From: Trochalopteron elliotii
Taxonomy: Eukaryota; Chordata; Aves; Passeriformes; Leiothrichidae
Reading direction: 5' to 3'
Length of the DNA stretch: 64,000 bases
Assembly: GCA_024734555.1 (NCBI GenBank)
Contig: JANPWX010000010.1
Location: forward strand, 3,475,077-3,539,076
The notes beneath the pieces are model-generated. The model searched no databases and had not been told where the DNA came from. It saw nothing but the letters and a program-made list of their open reading frames with translations. Shown here one piece after another: positions 24,354 to 37,104 of the stretch. Every line of letters starts with the position of its first letter. Positions within the stretch are counted from its first letter, which is position 1. A program made the translations under genes and the position numbers.

Positions 24354-26294
24354 CTATGCTTTAAACTGATGGGTAAAGTTTTGCCTGCGGGAGCAAAAAA
24401 ATGAACCCACACCAATAATGATCACAGATAAAACCAACACAAATGCTAATATAATAAGGAAGTTGATTTTCTTCAGATCTTCTTTTTCACAGTCTTCTGG
24501 TCTAATGTTCCTGATGTGCATTTCATCCTGGTACCCAAAATTCTGGGTGTGCTGGCACATTAAATGCTCCACGTTGGGGATCTGGACATTTTTGTTCTGG
24601 ATCATTGATGAAAGCCAGATGTTTCCACAGCAGTTGAGTGGGTTCCCAGTGAGATACAAGTTTTTAAGCGAATTTTCTAATGCTAAAATATTGCTGTTCT
24701 GTAACGTACTGAACCTGTTGTTCCGCAGGTCCAGAACTTCTACTGGAGAGTCGCTACCCCACTTCGGCAGCCAGTTCAGCTGATTTTCAGAGAGGTTTAA
24801 ATGTTTAAGGTGACTAAAACAAGGCAAGTCAATATTCAAATCTATTAGGCTATTACCATATAAATACAAACATTCCAGAGACTTTTCCAGACCTGATAAT
24901 GCTTTAAGTTCTATTTTCAGTCCAGGGTTCATGGAGAGGTCCAAGACAACCAAAGAAGTCTTGTAGAAGCTGTATGCTGGTAGGATGTTCAGCATGTTGT
25001 CAGCTAGGTACAAGTACTGAAGAGTAGGAGAATTAACAAATGATACACAACCCCTTTCCTCTCCAGCAAGTCTTTGCTTAGCTAATCCTGAGTACATGCT
25101 GCAAAGGCTGATATTATTGCTCTGTAGATTAAGCAGTCTAAGGCTAGGAAGATTTGAGAATATGTCAAACTGCAGGGTTTGAAGATAGTTGTTCTGAATA
25201 TAGAGCTCCTTCAAATTTGACAATGCACCAGCATCAAGGAGAAGGTTCTGCAAAGCATTGTAGCTCAAGTCAAGGACAGCTAAAGAGATCAACGCACTGT
25301 CATAACTTACTGCAAATGCCTGAAGACAGTTTTTACTGAGATTCAGGTTGTGAAGGGACAACATTGACTCAAAGAACTCATCTGGAATGGATTTAATTGC
25401 ATTATAACTTAAGTCTAAATATACAAGTTCAGATAAATAAAGAGAACTTTTGTTTCTACTTTGCTTCTGATCAAGAAGATGGAAAGAAGCATTTAGCCAT
25501 TCATTTTTCACATAGTCCATTTTATTATGAGGGGATTCAGCAGTGAGCTGAATTAAATTCTTTGATAAATTCAGAGTTACCAGCTTGTTTACCTGAGGGA
25601 ACACTGGGAAGTGAAACAGTTTATTTTCACTCAGATCCAAATACCTTAAGCTATATTCATCATCTGATTTTGTGGTGTGGAAGGTCTCAATGCTGTTCCT
25701 GCTAAGGTCAAGTATCTCCAGCTGTCTGAGGTTAAAATCAGAGATGCAAGTAATTGAATTCTTTGAGAGATTGAGTTTGGACAGGCTCACTAGAGTCTCA
25801 AAAGCACCTTCTTCTATTTCCATGATGATGTTGCTCTGAAGATCTATCTCTACAAGATTGGGAGATCCCTGAAACATCTTTTGTGATACCATTATAATAC
25901 TGTTGTCTGCCAAGGAAAGATACTGCAGTGCTGGAGCTTCTTTAATGAAATACTCAGCCATCCCATTGTACAGACTGTTGTGGGACAAGTCCAGTATTTC
26001 CACCTTGGGTAAGAGTCCAATCCCTTCTGTGCCATTTTGAGCAAGTTCATATAAGTGATTGTTGGCTAAATTTATTTCCAGCAAATTCTTCATGTGTGTG
26101 AAGACTCCAGGCGTGATGAAACTTATCTGGTTAGAGCTTAAATCCAGGCACTGAAGGGAAGTGTAAAATGATAATGACATTTCAGGAATGCTTTGAATCA
26201 GATTTCCCGACAGATCTATTTTGTTTACATTTGGATGGAGCTCATGAGGGATTTGGTGGAGGTCTTTGTTGTGGCAAAAAGCCTGAGAGTTTGC
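24354..26294 (-). CDS. LRRC32: LRRC32 (GARP) main coding exon, terminal exon
   Basis: This exon encodes residues 30-675 of a predicted 675-residue type I membrane protein (human GARP has 662). GARP docks latent TGF-beta on regulatory T cells, platelets and other cells. The sequence shows about 20 leucine-rich repeats (for example LDLSSNQI, LNLSKNSI, LDLSYNAI), a cysteine-rich C-cap (GNPLNCCGNIWL ... RPEDCEK), one membrane segment (about residues 639-662, NFLIILAFVLVLSVIIIGVG) and a 13-residue tail ending HQFKA, close to human HQ/QQYKA. Cys212 (in TCISDF) and Cys352 (in SKNCLQ) align with human Cys211 and Cys350, which form disulfides with the latent TGF-beta propeptide. Several N-glycosylation sites are visible. 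The reading frame stays open upstream to an ATG at 26333, but those 13 codons lie in a pyrimidine-rich intron end; the acceptor tttttctggcag ends at 26295, so I start the exon at 26294. No frame damage. NRROS/LRRC33 is the nearest paralogue, but the C-terminal match favours LRRC32. Confidence 0.96.
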   Translation of the reverse strand, partial: ANSQAFCHNKDLHQIPHELHPNVNKIDLSGNLIQSIPEMSLSFYTSLQCLDLSSNQISFITPGVFTHMKNLLEINLANNHLYELAQNGTEGIGLLPKVEILDLSHNSLYNGMAEYFIKEAPALQYLSLADNSIIMVSQKMFQGSPNLVEIDLQSNIIMEIEEGAFETLVSLSKLNLSKNSITCISDFNLRQLEILDLSRNSIETFHTTKSDDEYSLRYLDLSENKLFHFPVFPQVNKLVTLNLSKNLIQLTAESPHNKMDYVKNEWLNASFHLLDQKQSRNKSSLYLSELVYLDLSYNAIKSIPDEFFESMLSLHNLNLSKNCLQAFAVSYDSALISLAVLDLSYNALQNLLLDAGALSNLKELYIQNNYLQTLQFDIFSNLPSLRLLNLQSNNISLCSMYSGLAKQRLAGEERGCVSFVNSPTLQYLYLADNMLNILPAYSFYKTSLVVLDLSMNPGLKIELKALSGLEKSLECLYLYGNSLIDLNIDLPCFSHLKHLNLSENQLNWLPKWGSDSPVEVLDLRNNRFSTLQNSNILALENSLKNLYLTGNPLNCCGNIWLSSMIQNKNVQIPNVEHLMCQHTQNFGYQDEMHIRNIRPEDCEKEDLKKINFLIILAFVLVLSVIIIGVGSFFCSRRQNFTHQFKA

Positions 26295-27395
26295 CTGCCA
26301 GAAAAAGAGAGAAAAGGAGTTGTCACATGACAAATGAAAAACATCTTTGCATTAAATATAAGAAAAATAACATTCAGCATCCTGGCAGATGCTGCTTCTG
26401 AAACACTGTTCACTTTTCCTGAGCATTCAGACAGAAAAGGCAACAATCCCAATTAGTTTCTTTGCAGCTAACAGCACTCATTTTATTTTAAAGTGATTTC
26501 TGACTTCAAACACTAGAGTTTTATCTGCATGTGACACCTACTGAAAGTTCTCCTTTCTGTACCTTTCTCCTGGACTCATTTCTCCTGGACTCATTTCAGT
26601 TTCTCTGCGATCAAACACCATTTCCTCATTTTTGTGCTGATGTTTAATTTTCTCACTTTCAGCATGGTATTACACTTTGCAGACTCTATTTGCAGTAGTA
26701 AGCAGTAGTTGGAAGAGCTTCACTCTGTTGGCAACATGGGTTCCAGAGCAAGGAGGTATAAAAACCTATAAGAATCCTATAGCATAAACCCTGTCTCTCC
26801 TTCATAGTCACATGTTCAAATATGCCATACCTTAGCCATGGCTTAGTTAAGCAAGGCAGTTTTAACCAAATAGGGTCATTCAACAACTGAGACATTTCTG
26901 ATACCAATCTCAAAACTAATTCTGCTTTTATCTTCCATGTTTACCCTTTTCCTAAGGCAACAGTTCCTTTCTACTTGCATGGGGAGCATGCCTTATGAAG
27001 CCACCCATACAAGACACCTGTGACGCAACACTGAAAACACAAATCATGTAAATTCAGTTTCTGAGAGGGAAAACGATGTGATGTGCAGTTAGGGGCAGGC
27101 CTTTTTAGGTCAATTCTCAACAGCAGGGAAGAGGGGAAAAAAACAAGTGACAAAGTCAAATCCATCTTCCGGATGCATCTGTGTTTTATTGCAGCTAGGA
27201 CTGAGTTCTGTTTCCAGAGCAAAATTTGGTGTGCATGTTCATAAGGAACATTGGAAACATGAACATGACCATCTTTACATAACCATCAAGTTCTATTTTG
27301 TTGTTAAGAGCATACAGCAGCAGGAGGAAATTGAATTTGAAGGGCTTAGGCAGCATTTAATTTACTGGAAAAAGGTCTTGTTATTAATGTATTTG

Positions 27396-27831
27396 GGGGA
27401 GGGGAGGGGNNNNNNNNNNNNNNNNNNNNNNNNNNNNNNNNNNNNNNNNNNNNNNNNNNNNNNNNNNNNNNNNNNNNNNNNNNNNNNNNNNNNNNNNNNN
27501 NNNNNNNNNNNNNNNNNNNNNNNNNNNNNNNNNNNNNNNNNNNNNNNNNNNNNNNNNNNNNNNNNNNNNNNNNNNNNNNNNNNNNNNNNNNNNNNNNNNN
27601 NNNNNNNNNNNNNNNNNNNNNNNNNNNNNNNNNNNNNNNNNNNNNNNNNNNNNNNNNNNNNNNNNNNNNNNNNNNNNNNNNNNNNNNNNNNNNNNNNNNN
27701 NNNNNNNNNNNNNNNNNNNNNNNNNNNNNNNNNNNNNNNNNNNNNNNNNNNNNNNNNNNNNNNNNNNNNNNNNNNNNNNNNNNNNNNNNNNNNNNNNNNN
27801 NNNNNNGGGGAGGGGAGGGGAGGGGAGGGGG
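27396..27831 (+). repeat. (GGGGA)n pentanucleotide repeat around the gap
   Basis: At least two units before the gap and five after it. Four-G runs every five bases can fold as G-quadruplex and often block sequencing, which explains the gap. It lies inside the LRRC32 intron; on the gene's own strand it reads TCCCC. Confidence 0.9.
27410..27806. other. Assembly gap (397 N)
   Basis: A run of N flanked on both sides by the same GGGGA repeat. The true length is unknown. Confidence 0.99.
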
Positions 27832-30800
27832 TTTGGTGAATCTTAACTTCTAGAAGCAGAATCCAGATTCTATTCTAAAAACCTCATGACAAAGCTTTTC
27901 AGAAATCAAGCTACTATTCAACTCAAAAATATTAAATCCCATCTGTTTTGCATTAACTTCGATATGCATGAAGTGGGGGATCTGTTTAGGAGAAGTGGGG
28001 CACTAGTCAGCATTTTGTGAATCTCTTTTGCATCATCTTAGTTCTGAAGACCACACAAGAATGTGCCAGAGAAGTGCAAGTGTTCATCCAAACTCTAGAT
28101 GTACACAAGCTGCTCCAGAGTGCTTCCTATGACACATTTTTCCCAAAGAGCCCAAGTAAATTGACTATTAAAACCTAAACCCCTTCTTTTTTCCCCTCCA
28201 ACTCACTCAAATCTCCCTCAGCTAAAAAAAAAAATTAGAAAAAAAAAAGAAATTTTCTGACTTTTCCCTGAAAATATTTCTTTCCTGCAAAGTCACTGTA
28301 TACTTCCTCATTTTGAGTTAAATTATACCCAGAGTTGGCCTTATTTCCAAGGCATGAATAGCAGAGTAGGAAACCTCTTCTTACTCATTTGTGGAAGAGA
28401 AAGAAGCCAGAAGGATACAAAAATCCAGAGTGAAAAAGCAGAAACTGCTTTGCATCCTAAGGCAGATGCCAGGTTTCTTCTCATATTTTCAGCCAGATCC
28501 CAGCAAGTGCTGAGCACCCTCTATTCTCCCTGGGCACTTAGAATCTTACCAAAATCCTGATGCAACTCCAGTCAATGCCAACAATCTGCTTTTCATTGAA
28601 GTTGAGGGGGCAGAGATCAGCCACTGTTCACCATGTATCTTGCATGATTTGGCTTTTAGTCTGCATCCATGGAATCCTCCCAGTGATAAAAAGGACTAAT
28701 AAAATCTACACCTGCCACTGTCTGCCATTCATTCCAACAACATTTCCCCTCTCATTTTTCTTTTTAAACTTTTCTTCCTTTTCACTGACTATTTTGATCC
28801 TCGCTTAATTCCTTATCTTGTCTCTTCTGCACCATATTTTCTCCCCAAGGATCAAACTGCATTAATTTCATTCTCATCAGCAGTAGGGAAAAAAACATGA
28901 ACCATGTCTCTGTGGGATGGAGCAAACAGCATCTGCTTGGTTTATCTCCTCTTCTCTTACCCATAGTCCCATGGGTTGGTAGCCTGAGACTGGAAAAGAG
29001 GTTTTTGTCAGTCTCATGTTCTGACTTCATCATCTCCGCCAGTGCTGCCATCAGTTTGTTTCAAGTCCATTGTCAAGAAGTACTGGAGGGTGAGGACCAC
29101 TTGGTCCCATTAAGATGCTGGCAAAAAAAAAAATGACCCAACAGTTCAAAGCTGGGCATCACTTGGTTCCTGACTCCAGTTCTTCGCTGCAAAGCACTGG
29201 GTGGAAATTGTCAGCCACCTCAGTAAGAGCTCTAGAAAAAGGATGTGGATTCAAGCCTGCCCTTGAGTTCTCCTTTATCAATTCATGAACATTTGAATCA
29301 AGAATCTGGGCTGGAGCCACTTGGCATTGACCTGTACTTGTATGGTGTCCCTGACTATTCTTAGAAGAGCTGTCCAGGTAGAGGTTTAGCTACACAATCA
29401 AACCTCAGCATTTTTCCCAGGTACCGCACATCAGCTGACCTATGACATCTGGTTATGCATCTGTCCTTGCATCACCTCAAAGCAAAGCAAAATAGAATAT
29501 CCTAAAATCCCTTCCCTTCTATAAATTATTTGAAATCCCCTCCTTTGCCAATTAACATGAATTAGCAAAATCATCTTTCTTTGGGAGGTAAAATATGATA
29601 CAGTTGAAGCTTTGCCTCTCCTTGGAAAACAATGTAAGGTAGGAAGAACGTCATGACATTTGATCTGTTCCTTGTTGTCTCACAAACTGATAGATGTGCC
29701 TAAACAGGTATAATTAGTACAGTTCACCCCCATGTAAGGGCTCTGGAAGGGACTGCTTACTTCCTAAAACCTCTTGTTACAAGAGTTTTGTTGAGCAACA
29801 GAACCATCAGTGGTGACTCAGAAAGTGGCACAGGTTTCTGACTCCTGCCTCTTCCATGAGATTTGAGATTAAAGTTTCCATTTCTGAGCCTCTGCTATTC
29901 TAAAGGTGTCACCACAGGGAAAGTACCATATAAAACACTGAGGCTGTGATGCAATGCAGGACTGTGAATGGACAGCTAACCAACTAACCCAGTAGCTCCT
30001 TCTTTCTTTGAGCTGTGTTTGGATCCACAACAAATGTCCCCTGAAGGAAGGCAATTAGCATGGACATTAGCAACGCTGAGCTGTTGATTTACATCAGATG
30101 AGCATCCTGGCCCCTGACTGCAGCATGTTTTCTGTCAAGACTGATTTTATCCCAGCATAGTTGTGTTGTTGGCTTGATGAAAGCAGTTTACAGTGGAGTA
30201 GTGCAAGCAAGCATGTGTTTATTTCTCAGCAATCAGCCTGGTCTGTGACCCATCAAGAAATGGGATGAAACTGCTTGGATTATTGCGTGGCTCACACAGC
30301 CTTCATGTGACTATGACATAGGACCCAGGCTGTCCTGTTTACAATGCCTTCATCAGTGTTCCCTCTCCAGCCAAGGAGCTGACCTACCCAGTCACCTTCC
30401 CAAGATCTTTTTATATATACACTAGGTCTTAATTTCTCTGGAATTCAGGAAGTGCAGCAATATGGCAGGGTGGGCAGGAATGGAATGAGTCCCACAAGGG
30501 AGATGTGTACAGATAGAAAATTATTTTTTCCCTATTTTGGAAATTCTTGAGGATTTGGGCTTAACAGCTTCAACGTTCAAGGGGGGGAAAAAAAGTATTT
30601 TTAAACATCCTGGTACAGTCAGAAGCACTTGGAGAGGGAAGGGAGAAAGTTCAGCTGCAAATAACATTTGTAATATTGTACCAGGTGCTTGTAAAAATTC
30701 AAGGGCCAGATTTTGTACTGGAGCAAGAGTCTTTGTCATTTCTCTTCACTCCAGCAGAAGTCAGGTACAACTTCCCTGGCAGAAATACTGTGTCAGGGCA

Positions 30801-31266
30801 GAGGAGGTCAGTCTACTTGTTATTACAAAAGAGCCAGTACAGAAGTATTTCACAGAAGATGCTTCAATTAAAGCACAAAGAACAACTGATATAAAAGAGT
30901 TGATTTTAAGTCTAAGTTCTCTCTCTGTCTAAGCCACAGAAATACTGTACAATCTTAGGGAAATCAAGTCAAATTTCTTTTAACCAGCTCCTCCTTATGA
31001 AAAAAAGCTGAGATAATGACCCTTCTTTGCCTGCCCCTTCCTACCCTCCCCCCCACCCCTTTGTGTGCTGTCATTGCAACAGGGACACAGCCTGACAGAC
31101 TGCTAAGCATCCCCTAAACCTGCAAATCCCACCTTTGCCATCACAAGAAGCCTGGTCCTGGGGGTTTCCTTTCTCAGAGACTGTAGCTGCTTGTGCACTG
31201 CTAGTAACAAGGGGATCCCAGTCTCACTCAGGATCTCAAGGGCCCTAAATAGAGAGACAGCCTTAC

Positions 31267-31357
31267 CATTTCACAGGGTGTCCTCTCTGAGGGTTGATAG
31301 TTACAGGTTTCTTTATTCAGCACTGTCAGGAAGAAGATGATGTACAGTTTCATGGCT
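31267..31357 (-). CDS. LRRC32: LRRC32 start-codon exon (signal peptide)
   Basis: A short exon with 4 nt of 5' UTR (agcc), then ATG at 31353-31351 and 29 codons. It begins MKLYIIFFLTVL, a short hydrophobic leader, and ends TPCEM. Human GARP has VPCKM at the same place, followed directly by the residues of the next exon (VDKKVSC in human, ANSQAFC here). The acceptor is tttttatctgcag, ending at 31358, and the donor is GTAAGG starting at 31266. Both are good sites, and the join to 26294 is phase 0. The exon is too short to appear as a long open reading frame. The leader is brief and runs quickly into NKETC, so the cleavage site is unclear. Identity rests on position, splice phase and the PC-x-M match. 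Confidence 0.87.
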
Positions 31358-31984
31358 CTGCAGATAAAAATAATTACAGTTAGATTTTATATAGGACTCA
31401 GTGGTCAACACATGCAAAAGTTGGCACCAGGTTGTCATCTAACATGAAGAAAGACACAAGCAGTGCAATAAATTAAGCCATCTCTGAGCATACAGCACTA
31501 GTGGCCCACCTGTGTAGCTTTGCATGCCTTTCAGCCTGGTGGAAAAAGATCTATATGAGGACTTCAAAGGAAGGTCCAAGGCATTTCATGGGTTTTCGGC
31601 AATGTGATATCAACTGCTGCCTAAATGATATCCAGGACACCCAAAAAAGTCCAGATGTTCAAGCTGGGCAGGGTGTCTGGCATCATGGAGAAAGAAAACT
31701 ACTGAAGAACAAGTTATCTTCACATTCACCATAGACACAGCACAGGTGCTTTCAACTGAGCTGAAGTTTAGTGTGTCATGTCCTGAGCAAAGCCAATGGG
31801 TGCCGCTCAGAAGCAACCAGAAGAGGGAACAGTTTCCATTTCCATCCACAATATTTTCTACTCCTCTTATCGTAGGATACATATGTATCCTCCTTGAGTT
31901 AATGGAAACAGCTTAAGGAGTAAACTGATCGTTTTCATTTTACACATTCCAGGTATGGACAGGCTTTTAAATACATTTGACAGG

Positions 31985-32215
31985 AGATCATAGAACCGTA
32001 TGTTCCACAGAACCACTGAATATGTAAAGCTGGAAGGAACCCACAAAGATAACTGGGTCCAATCCCCGGTCCTGCGCAGCACCATCCCCAAGAGTCACAC
32101 CCTGTGTCTGAGAGTGTTGTCCAAACGCTTCTTGGAACTCCCTCAGGCTTGGGTTGGAAGGGACATTTAAAAGTCATCTGGTGCAATCCCCCTGCCATGG
32201 ACAAGGACAGATGTC
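31985..32215 (-). mobile_element. Two short CR1 3' tails
   Basis: Two partial CR1 tails follow one another (aaagctggaaggaacccaca; gggttggaagggacatttaa), suggesting one inserted in the other. Same strand as LRRC32. Confidence 0.7.
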
Positions 32216-33469
32216 TTACAAATAGAATGGATTTGTGTGAAATGGAGAATTCATAAGAGTTTAACTATTTGGAAAGCACTCCATAAAAGAGCACAGAACT
32301 GCAAAAGGAGCAAACATTACTGAGAGGCCTGTCACTGGACAATGGGGAAAAACAGAACCAAAGCCAAAGGCAAGCGTTCCTGCTTCAAACAGCTCCAAAT
32401 GCAACCCCAATCCCATGCACAAGCCACTGGCAGCAATGTACTGTTGCTCTGTGGCTTCCACCCACAGAGCATTGAAAAGCTGGAAAAGAGATCAGATCAT
32501 TCTTAGCTGATGGAGAGCCCTCTTCTTAGTCACTTTGATGGATGCAGCTGACGGGTCTTCACAGCATTGAACAGCAATGCCAACAAGTTCCTGATGGGAA
32601 TCTGCCCATTTCTCCCCTTCCCAACCAGAGAACAGAGCTGTGTACTAGCAATAGAGAAACTGTGGAGAATTAGACCACAGCTACTCTGTGTACAGTTTGC
32701 AAATTCCTTCCATTTCACAAGAAAACCCCAGTGATGGATGATGATCTGTGACCCCAGGGTGAAAGAACAGGTCTCAGTAATGGGACCAGAAGTGCATTCT
32801 TCCCTGTTAAAATCAAACCAAGGATGTTAATTCTCTACCATTGAATCAATGTTTGCAAAATATGCTGAAATCATCCAATGGAAGGAGGAATTGCCGATAT
32901 CACCATCTATAATATTTCTGTTGTCCCCCTCTGTTCTTCATTACCCATGTTTAGAGCAGCTGGGACCTCCTTTCAGGGAACAGAAATCTATTTCTATCAT
33001 TTGAGTATTCATTTGCTGAGGTGGTAATAAAAGACGAACATACCAATGATTAGGAGATTTTTCTCTGAGCCCTCACAGGGAAATCCTTTCTGTTCAGACT
33101 CAGTGAATTAAGCTGAGGATATTACCCACAACAGGGTACCACCCTGAGGGACAGCACATGGCCCATGTGTTCTGCAATGTCTTCCCTTTGTCACACTATG
33201 AGTGCAAAAATAGGTCTCTTTGCCTCTTAAATAATAAACCTGACACAATCCGGGGTCTTAACATACTTTGTAACCTCCTAAATTTTAGGTTTAGAAAGCA
33301 ACTGGGAAGTTGATGTATTTGAACACAAAAAAAATATGATGTAATGGTTTGCTGTGTAAGGCAAATCTGTAATAAGCAAGGATGCTGCCCCTCAAGGTGT
33401 TTCTAGAGTGGCTGTCACATCTTGAAGGTCATCAAGGATGTGGTGGTCTCTTCCAGCATAAGACAACAC

Positions 33470-33880
33470 AGACTCTGTCCTCACAGAACCATTTAGTTTG
33501 GAAAAGCCCTCTAAGACCATCAGCTCCAACTGTTCTCCCAGCACTTCCAAGGTCACCACTATCCCATGTCCCCAAGTGCCACATCCACACATCTGTTAAA
33601 TCCCTACAGGGATGGGGTCTCCACCAGTTCCCTGGGCACCCTTTGCAAGTGCTTAACAATCACTGTGGTGAAGAATTTTTTCCTAATATTTGAACTGAAC
33701 CTCCCCTGGCACAACCTGAAGCTACTTCCTCTTGACCTGTCATGGTACAGCCTAACCTCCTTGCACATGGAGATTCCCTTCCTAGGATAGTTTTCAGTTC
33801 AGCTGTCCAGCTGAGGAGCTTTTTCTGCCTAGCTTTTCTCTGAACAACCTTTAGATCCTTCTCTGCAACCTCTAGTGTGA
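33470..33880 (-). mobile_element. CR1 LINE 3' fragment
   Basis: Minus-strand CR1 (ccaactgttctcccagcact, caccagttccctgggcaccc, gtgaagaattttttcctaat). Chance frames overlap it. Confidence 0.85.
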
Positions 33881-35399
33881 CACATCAGTGCATGCCCCTC
33901 TTTTCTACCCTCTGGCCAGGTCTCAGCATCCCCCCACCCTCTCCCAATGCCAAGCTCAGGGTTATAGCACTCCCATTCCCTTGGTGTGAGAGAGGACATC
34001 TACTGACACTAAACCCTTCCTGCTGGCGCTGATCTCTCAATCCACAGCTTATAAAAACAGTTTGGGAGCAGCAGTAGCAACGACTCAACTTAAAGGAGCT
34101 TTTATTTTCTTGAGGCTTTCCCGGAGTTGAAGCAGCTTCATGATCAGTGCCAGTTTGCTCCCACTGGAAGCTGTGACAGAAACCCCAGCATAAGTCAGAG
34201 CAGGATTGAGCTCTGAACCATATTACATCCACAGCTTTCCATCACAGCACTTCAAAATCACTCAGTGCCAACCCCAGCTGAAAAATACAGGTGATTTAAG
34301 TCAATATCATCCACAAGGAGCAGTAAAAAGTCAGTCAAATAATTCTAGAAAAAGCATGCCCTAACCATGTCAGCATGTCCACTTAAAAAACAGGAACAGC
34401 AGAGAAGGCAGAGAACACCAGTAATTTGCCTCAATACACATTTCAAACCATGGAATAATAACAATTTATTCCCAGTTTCCACTTCAGAAACAATGTATGC
34501 CTCCATCTCTATCACAATATTAATCCTGAAACTACTTCATAGATGTTGTTTGCAGCTAATAAAAGCAGCACTTTTCAAATTTCCCCAAAATGTAATTTTT
34601 GTTACTGCTTAGACAATTAACAGAGATGCTCTCCTGTGTCAAGGAAAGTTAAATATAAGAGAACATACAGAACATAAATCACACTCCCCAGGGTCTGATT
34701 CTTTTCCATACAAGACCCTTTCCTGTTAAGTTAGAGCCTTCAGGGTTAAAAAGAGTGACTATTTCACATTTACCTTGTTTCAAGGGTTTCTTGCATGCCC
34801 AGACACTGCTTATCATCTCTTTAAAAAGCATATCCAGCTCTTCAAAATCGATTCAGTCCTGGTATCGATGCAATTATTCTTCAGCTTCATGTTCACTCAT
34901 TCAGGACACCTAGAGGCTTGCCTTAACTGCACAATGAAGGCATTTTCAGGGAAATAACCTTATTTGGGACAGTGTCTGCTTTAAATTATGTTGCTTGTCT
35001 TCCTCTCCACTCCTCCCCAGGGCTCTTGCTGGGTCCTAGCCACCACTGTGCTCTGGACAGAGTCAGCTACTGTGCGACATCCTGAAGCCCTACCTTGGGG
35101 CAGGCTTTGAGAAATGGGGATTTTTGCCAGAGGAACTGTCAGGATCGGGCTGTGGGTTTGCTCAGGAGAATAAGTAACTTAGTGGTGATGCCATTGTTTG
35201 GTTGCGTGCATGGGGCATGACAGTGTGTTTATTTTGGGGTTTTGTGTCTGCAAGTTACATTCCTGGAGGGTTGTAGTCTCCTGCACCTAAATCTCTCTCT
35301 GCATCTTTAGGGAAACAGTGCTTGAGGATTAAATGTTTAAAATTCACAGCTGATAAATATAAACCCCAGTATATGGAAACCTATTGTGGAAAAAATAAC

Positions 35400-35456
35400 T
35401 TTTTTTACCTTTTTTTTTTATTCTTCTTTTTTTCTTTTCTTTTTTTTTTTTTTCCA
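35400..35456 (+). repeat. T-rich tract
   Basis: Long runs of T broken by C and A. Simple sequence, in the probable first intron of LRRC32. Confidence 0.85.
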
Positions 35457-35954
35457 GTCTTCCTACTAATGACAGTGTGACTGCAGCCTGCTGGTAGGAT
35501 GGGGGGTCCATTGTTGGCTACAACACTCTTGATGGATTTTCATGGCATGAGGCAGGAATTAAGGATAAAGGCCTCCATAAAGGCATTTTCAGATGAGCTG
35601 CTAAAATTTTGTCTGTAAGTACCTAGTGCTGAATATACTGGATCTGCTGGGAAGAATTCCCACTGCAAAGGGGTGCTTTTGTCATGCAGAAGATTACTTC
35701 AAATTGCCCAAGTTCTGCTTTTTATTTATTATTTTGTGCTGCCCTCTAGAGCTGGAGCAGCTGGTTTTCTCATTTCTTTTTGTTAACTAAGTTGTGCTTC
35801 AGGAAAACCCACCTCTACATAGATTTCCCTGCTGTTTTCTCCCAGAGACACAAGCCTGAACTGCCACAACACAGTTTTCCTATGGCTGAAATAACATGCC
35901 AAAAAGATGGGCTCTTAGTTTGCTTGGTAATGCACCCTGAAATGAGAGGTATAA

Positions 35955-36065
35955 ATCACAGAATTATAGAATCTCAGAATGGTTTGGATTGGAAAAGACC
36001 TTAAAGTTCATCTAGTTCCTGCTCCCCTGCCATGGGCAGGGCCACCTTTCACTGGACCAGGTTGT
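35955..36065 (-). mobile_element. CR1 LINE 3' end, short
   Basis: About 110 bp of CR1 tail: aatcacagaattatagaatc, tttggattggaaaagacctt, ctgccatgggcagggccacc. Confidence 0.8.
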
Positions 36066-37104
36066 TTGTCTAGCTATAAAAATACAAGGTGACAGGGGAG
36101 GGCATGATTAGATGCAATGGACAGAAAAATGCACATTAAGCTCTCAGGAGAATTGTGCACCAGTAAGATTATCACAACCTCAGACAAGTTTCCCTTGACT
36201 GGGCTCTCATTACATTAGTTTTGATCACCTTCCCCCAAGCATGTCATGTCTTAAGCTTCACTTTGCAGTGCTGTTTTTCACTTCATCCCTTTGGCATGCT
36301 CCCTGGAGTCAAGCCCTCCATCTGCAATTCCCTTGGGGTAATCAGGAAACTCGTGCTGAAACTGGGGACCACTGTGATATCCAGAGATTTAAATGCCTTT
36401 TGGATGCTCTGGGTTTAGAGTTAGCCTTGTCTCAGCAGTGTGCAATTGCATTTGAAAAGCACAGACACGTTTGCAAGGAAAACCTCAAATATTTGAGGTC
36501 CAAGGAGAAGAAATAATTTTTTTTTAGTAGTAGGATATTTTGATCTGATTTGGACGACAAATATCATGCCTCTAATTAAGAACAGCAAGTGGCCAAGATG
36601 ATGGCAGCTCAAAATTTTCCACACCTGGATGTTCAGAGCACTTTAGGAAGTTTGAATTTACGGGGATAAAAATAGCAGAGATTTTGTTATTTTAAAAAAG
36701 CTAGCTCTATTCCTCAAGCTGTTTTACTGAGTAACCAGGTAGCTGTGCCAGCTGAACTGTAAAAAGAGCCTGGACAGAAACAAATGCCAAAGCAAGAGGG
36801 AAGGGCATGCACTGATTCTACTGCTCAGGGCTTTGCTTCAATAAAACCACATTCTCTAAGGACACCAGCTGCAGTGGGAAAGATTAGTGCTGTCCTTGCC
36901 ATCTTTATCCTTTCCTAAAGGGGATCAGGCAGCAAACAGTTTCAAAGACTCCAAAGCATTTGGCTGATTTCCCAAATTTCCAATATTTTTTTGCCTCGTG
37001 CTACCAGGCAAAGTTTACACCTTAAAGTGGTGTTGAAATGTTAGCATGGTATGGGCTTGGTAAGACATGTCTCCAGGGTGTCACCTGCATCAGTCAGAGA
37101 CTGA

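Larger units (their letters stand above)
26295..31266 (-). other. LRRC32 intron between signal-peptide exon and main exon
   Basis: About 5 kb bounded by GTAAGG and a pyrimidine-rich AG. It contains the GGGGA repeat and assembly gap at 27396-27831 and two copies of a 15-bp unit near 26563-26597. Otherwise it is unique sequence with no conserved coding frame that I recognise. Confidence 0.8.

Noticed and set aside
26295..26333. ATG at 26333 as the start of LRRC32
   Set aside because: The 13 codons before ANSQ fall in a pyrimidine-rich tract ending in AG, encode no signal peptide, and a better start exon exists at 31353.
27147..27839. A 230-codon open frame across the assembly gap
   Set aside because: Most of it is N. 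It is an artefact of the gap and the GGGGA repeat.
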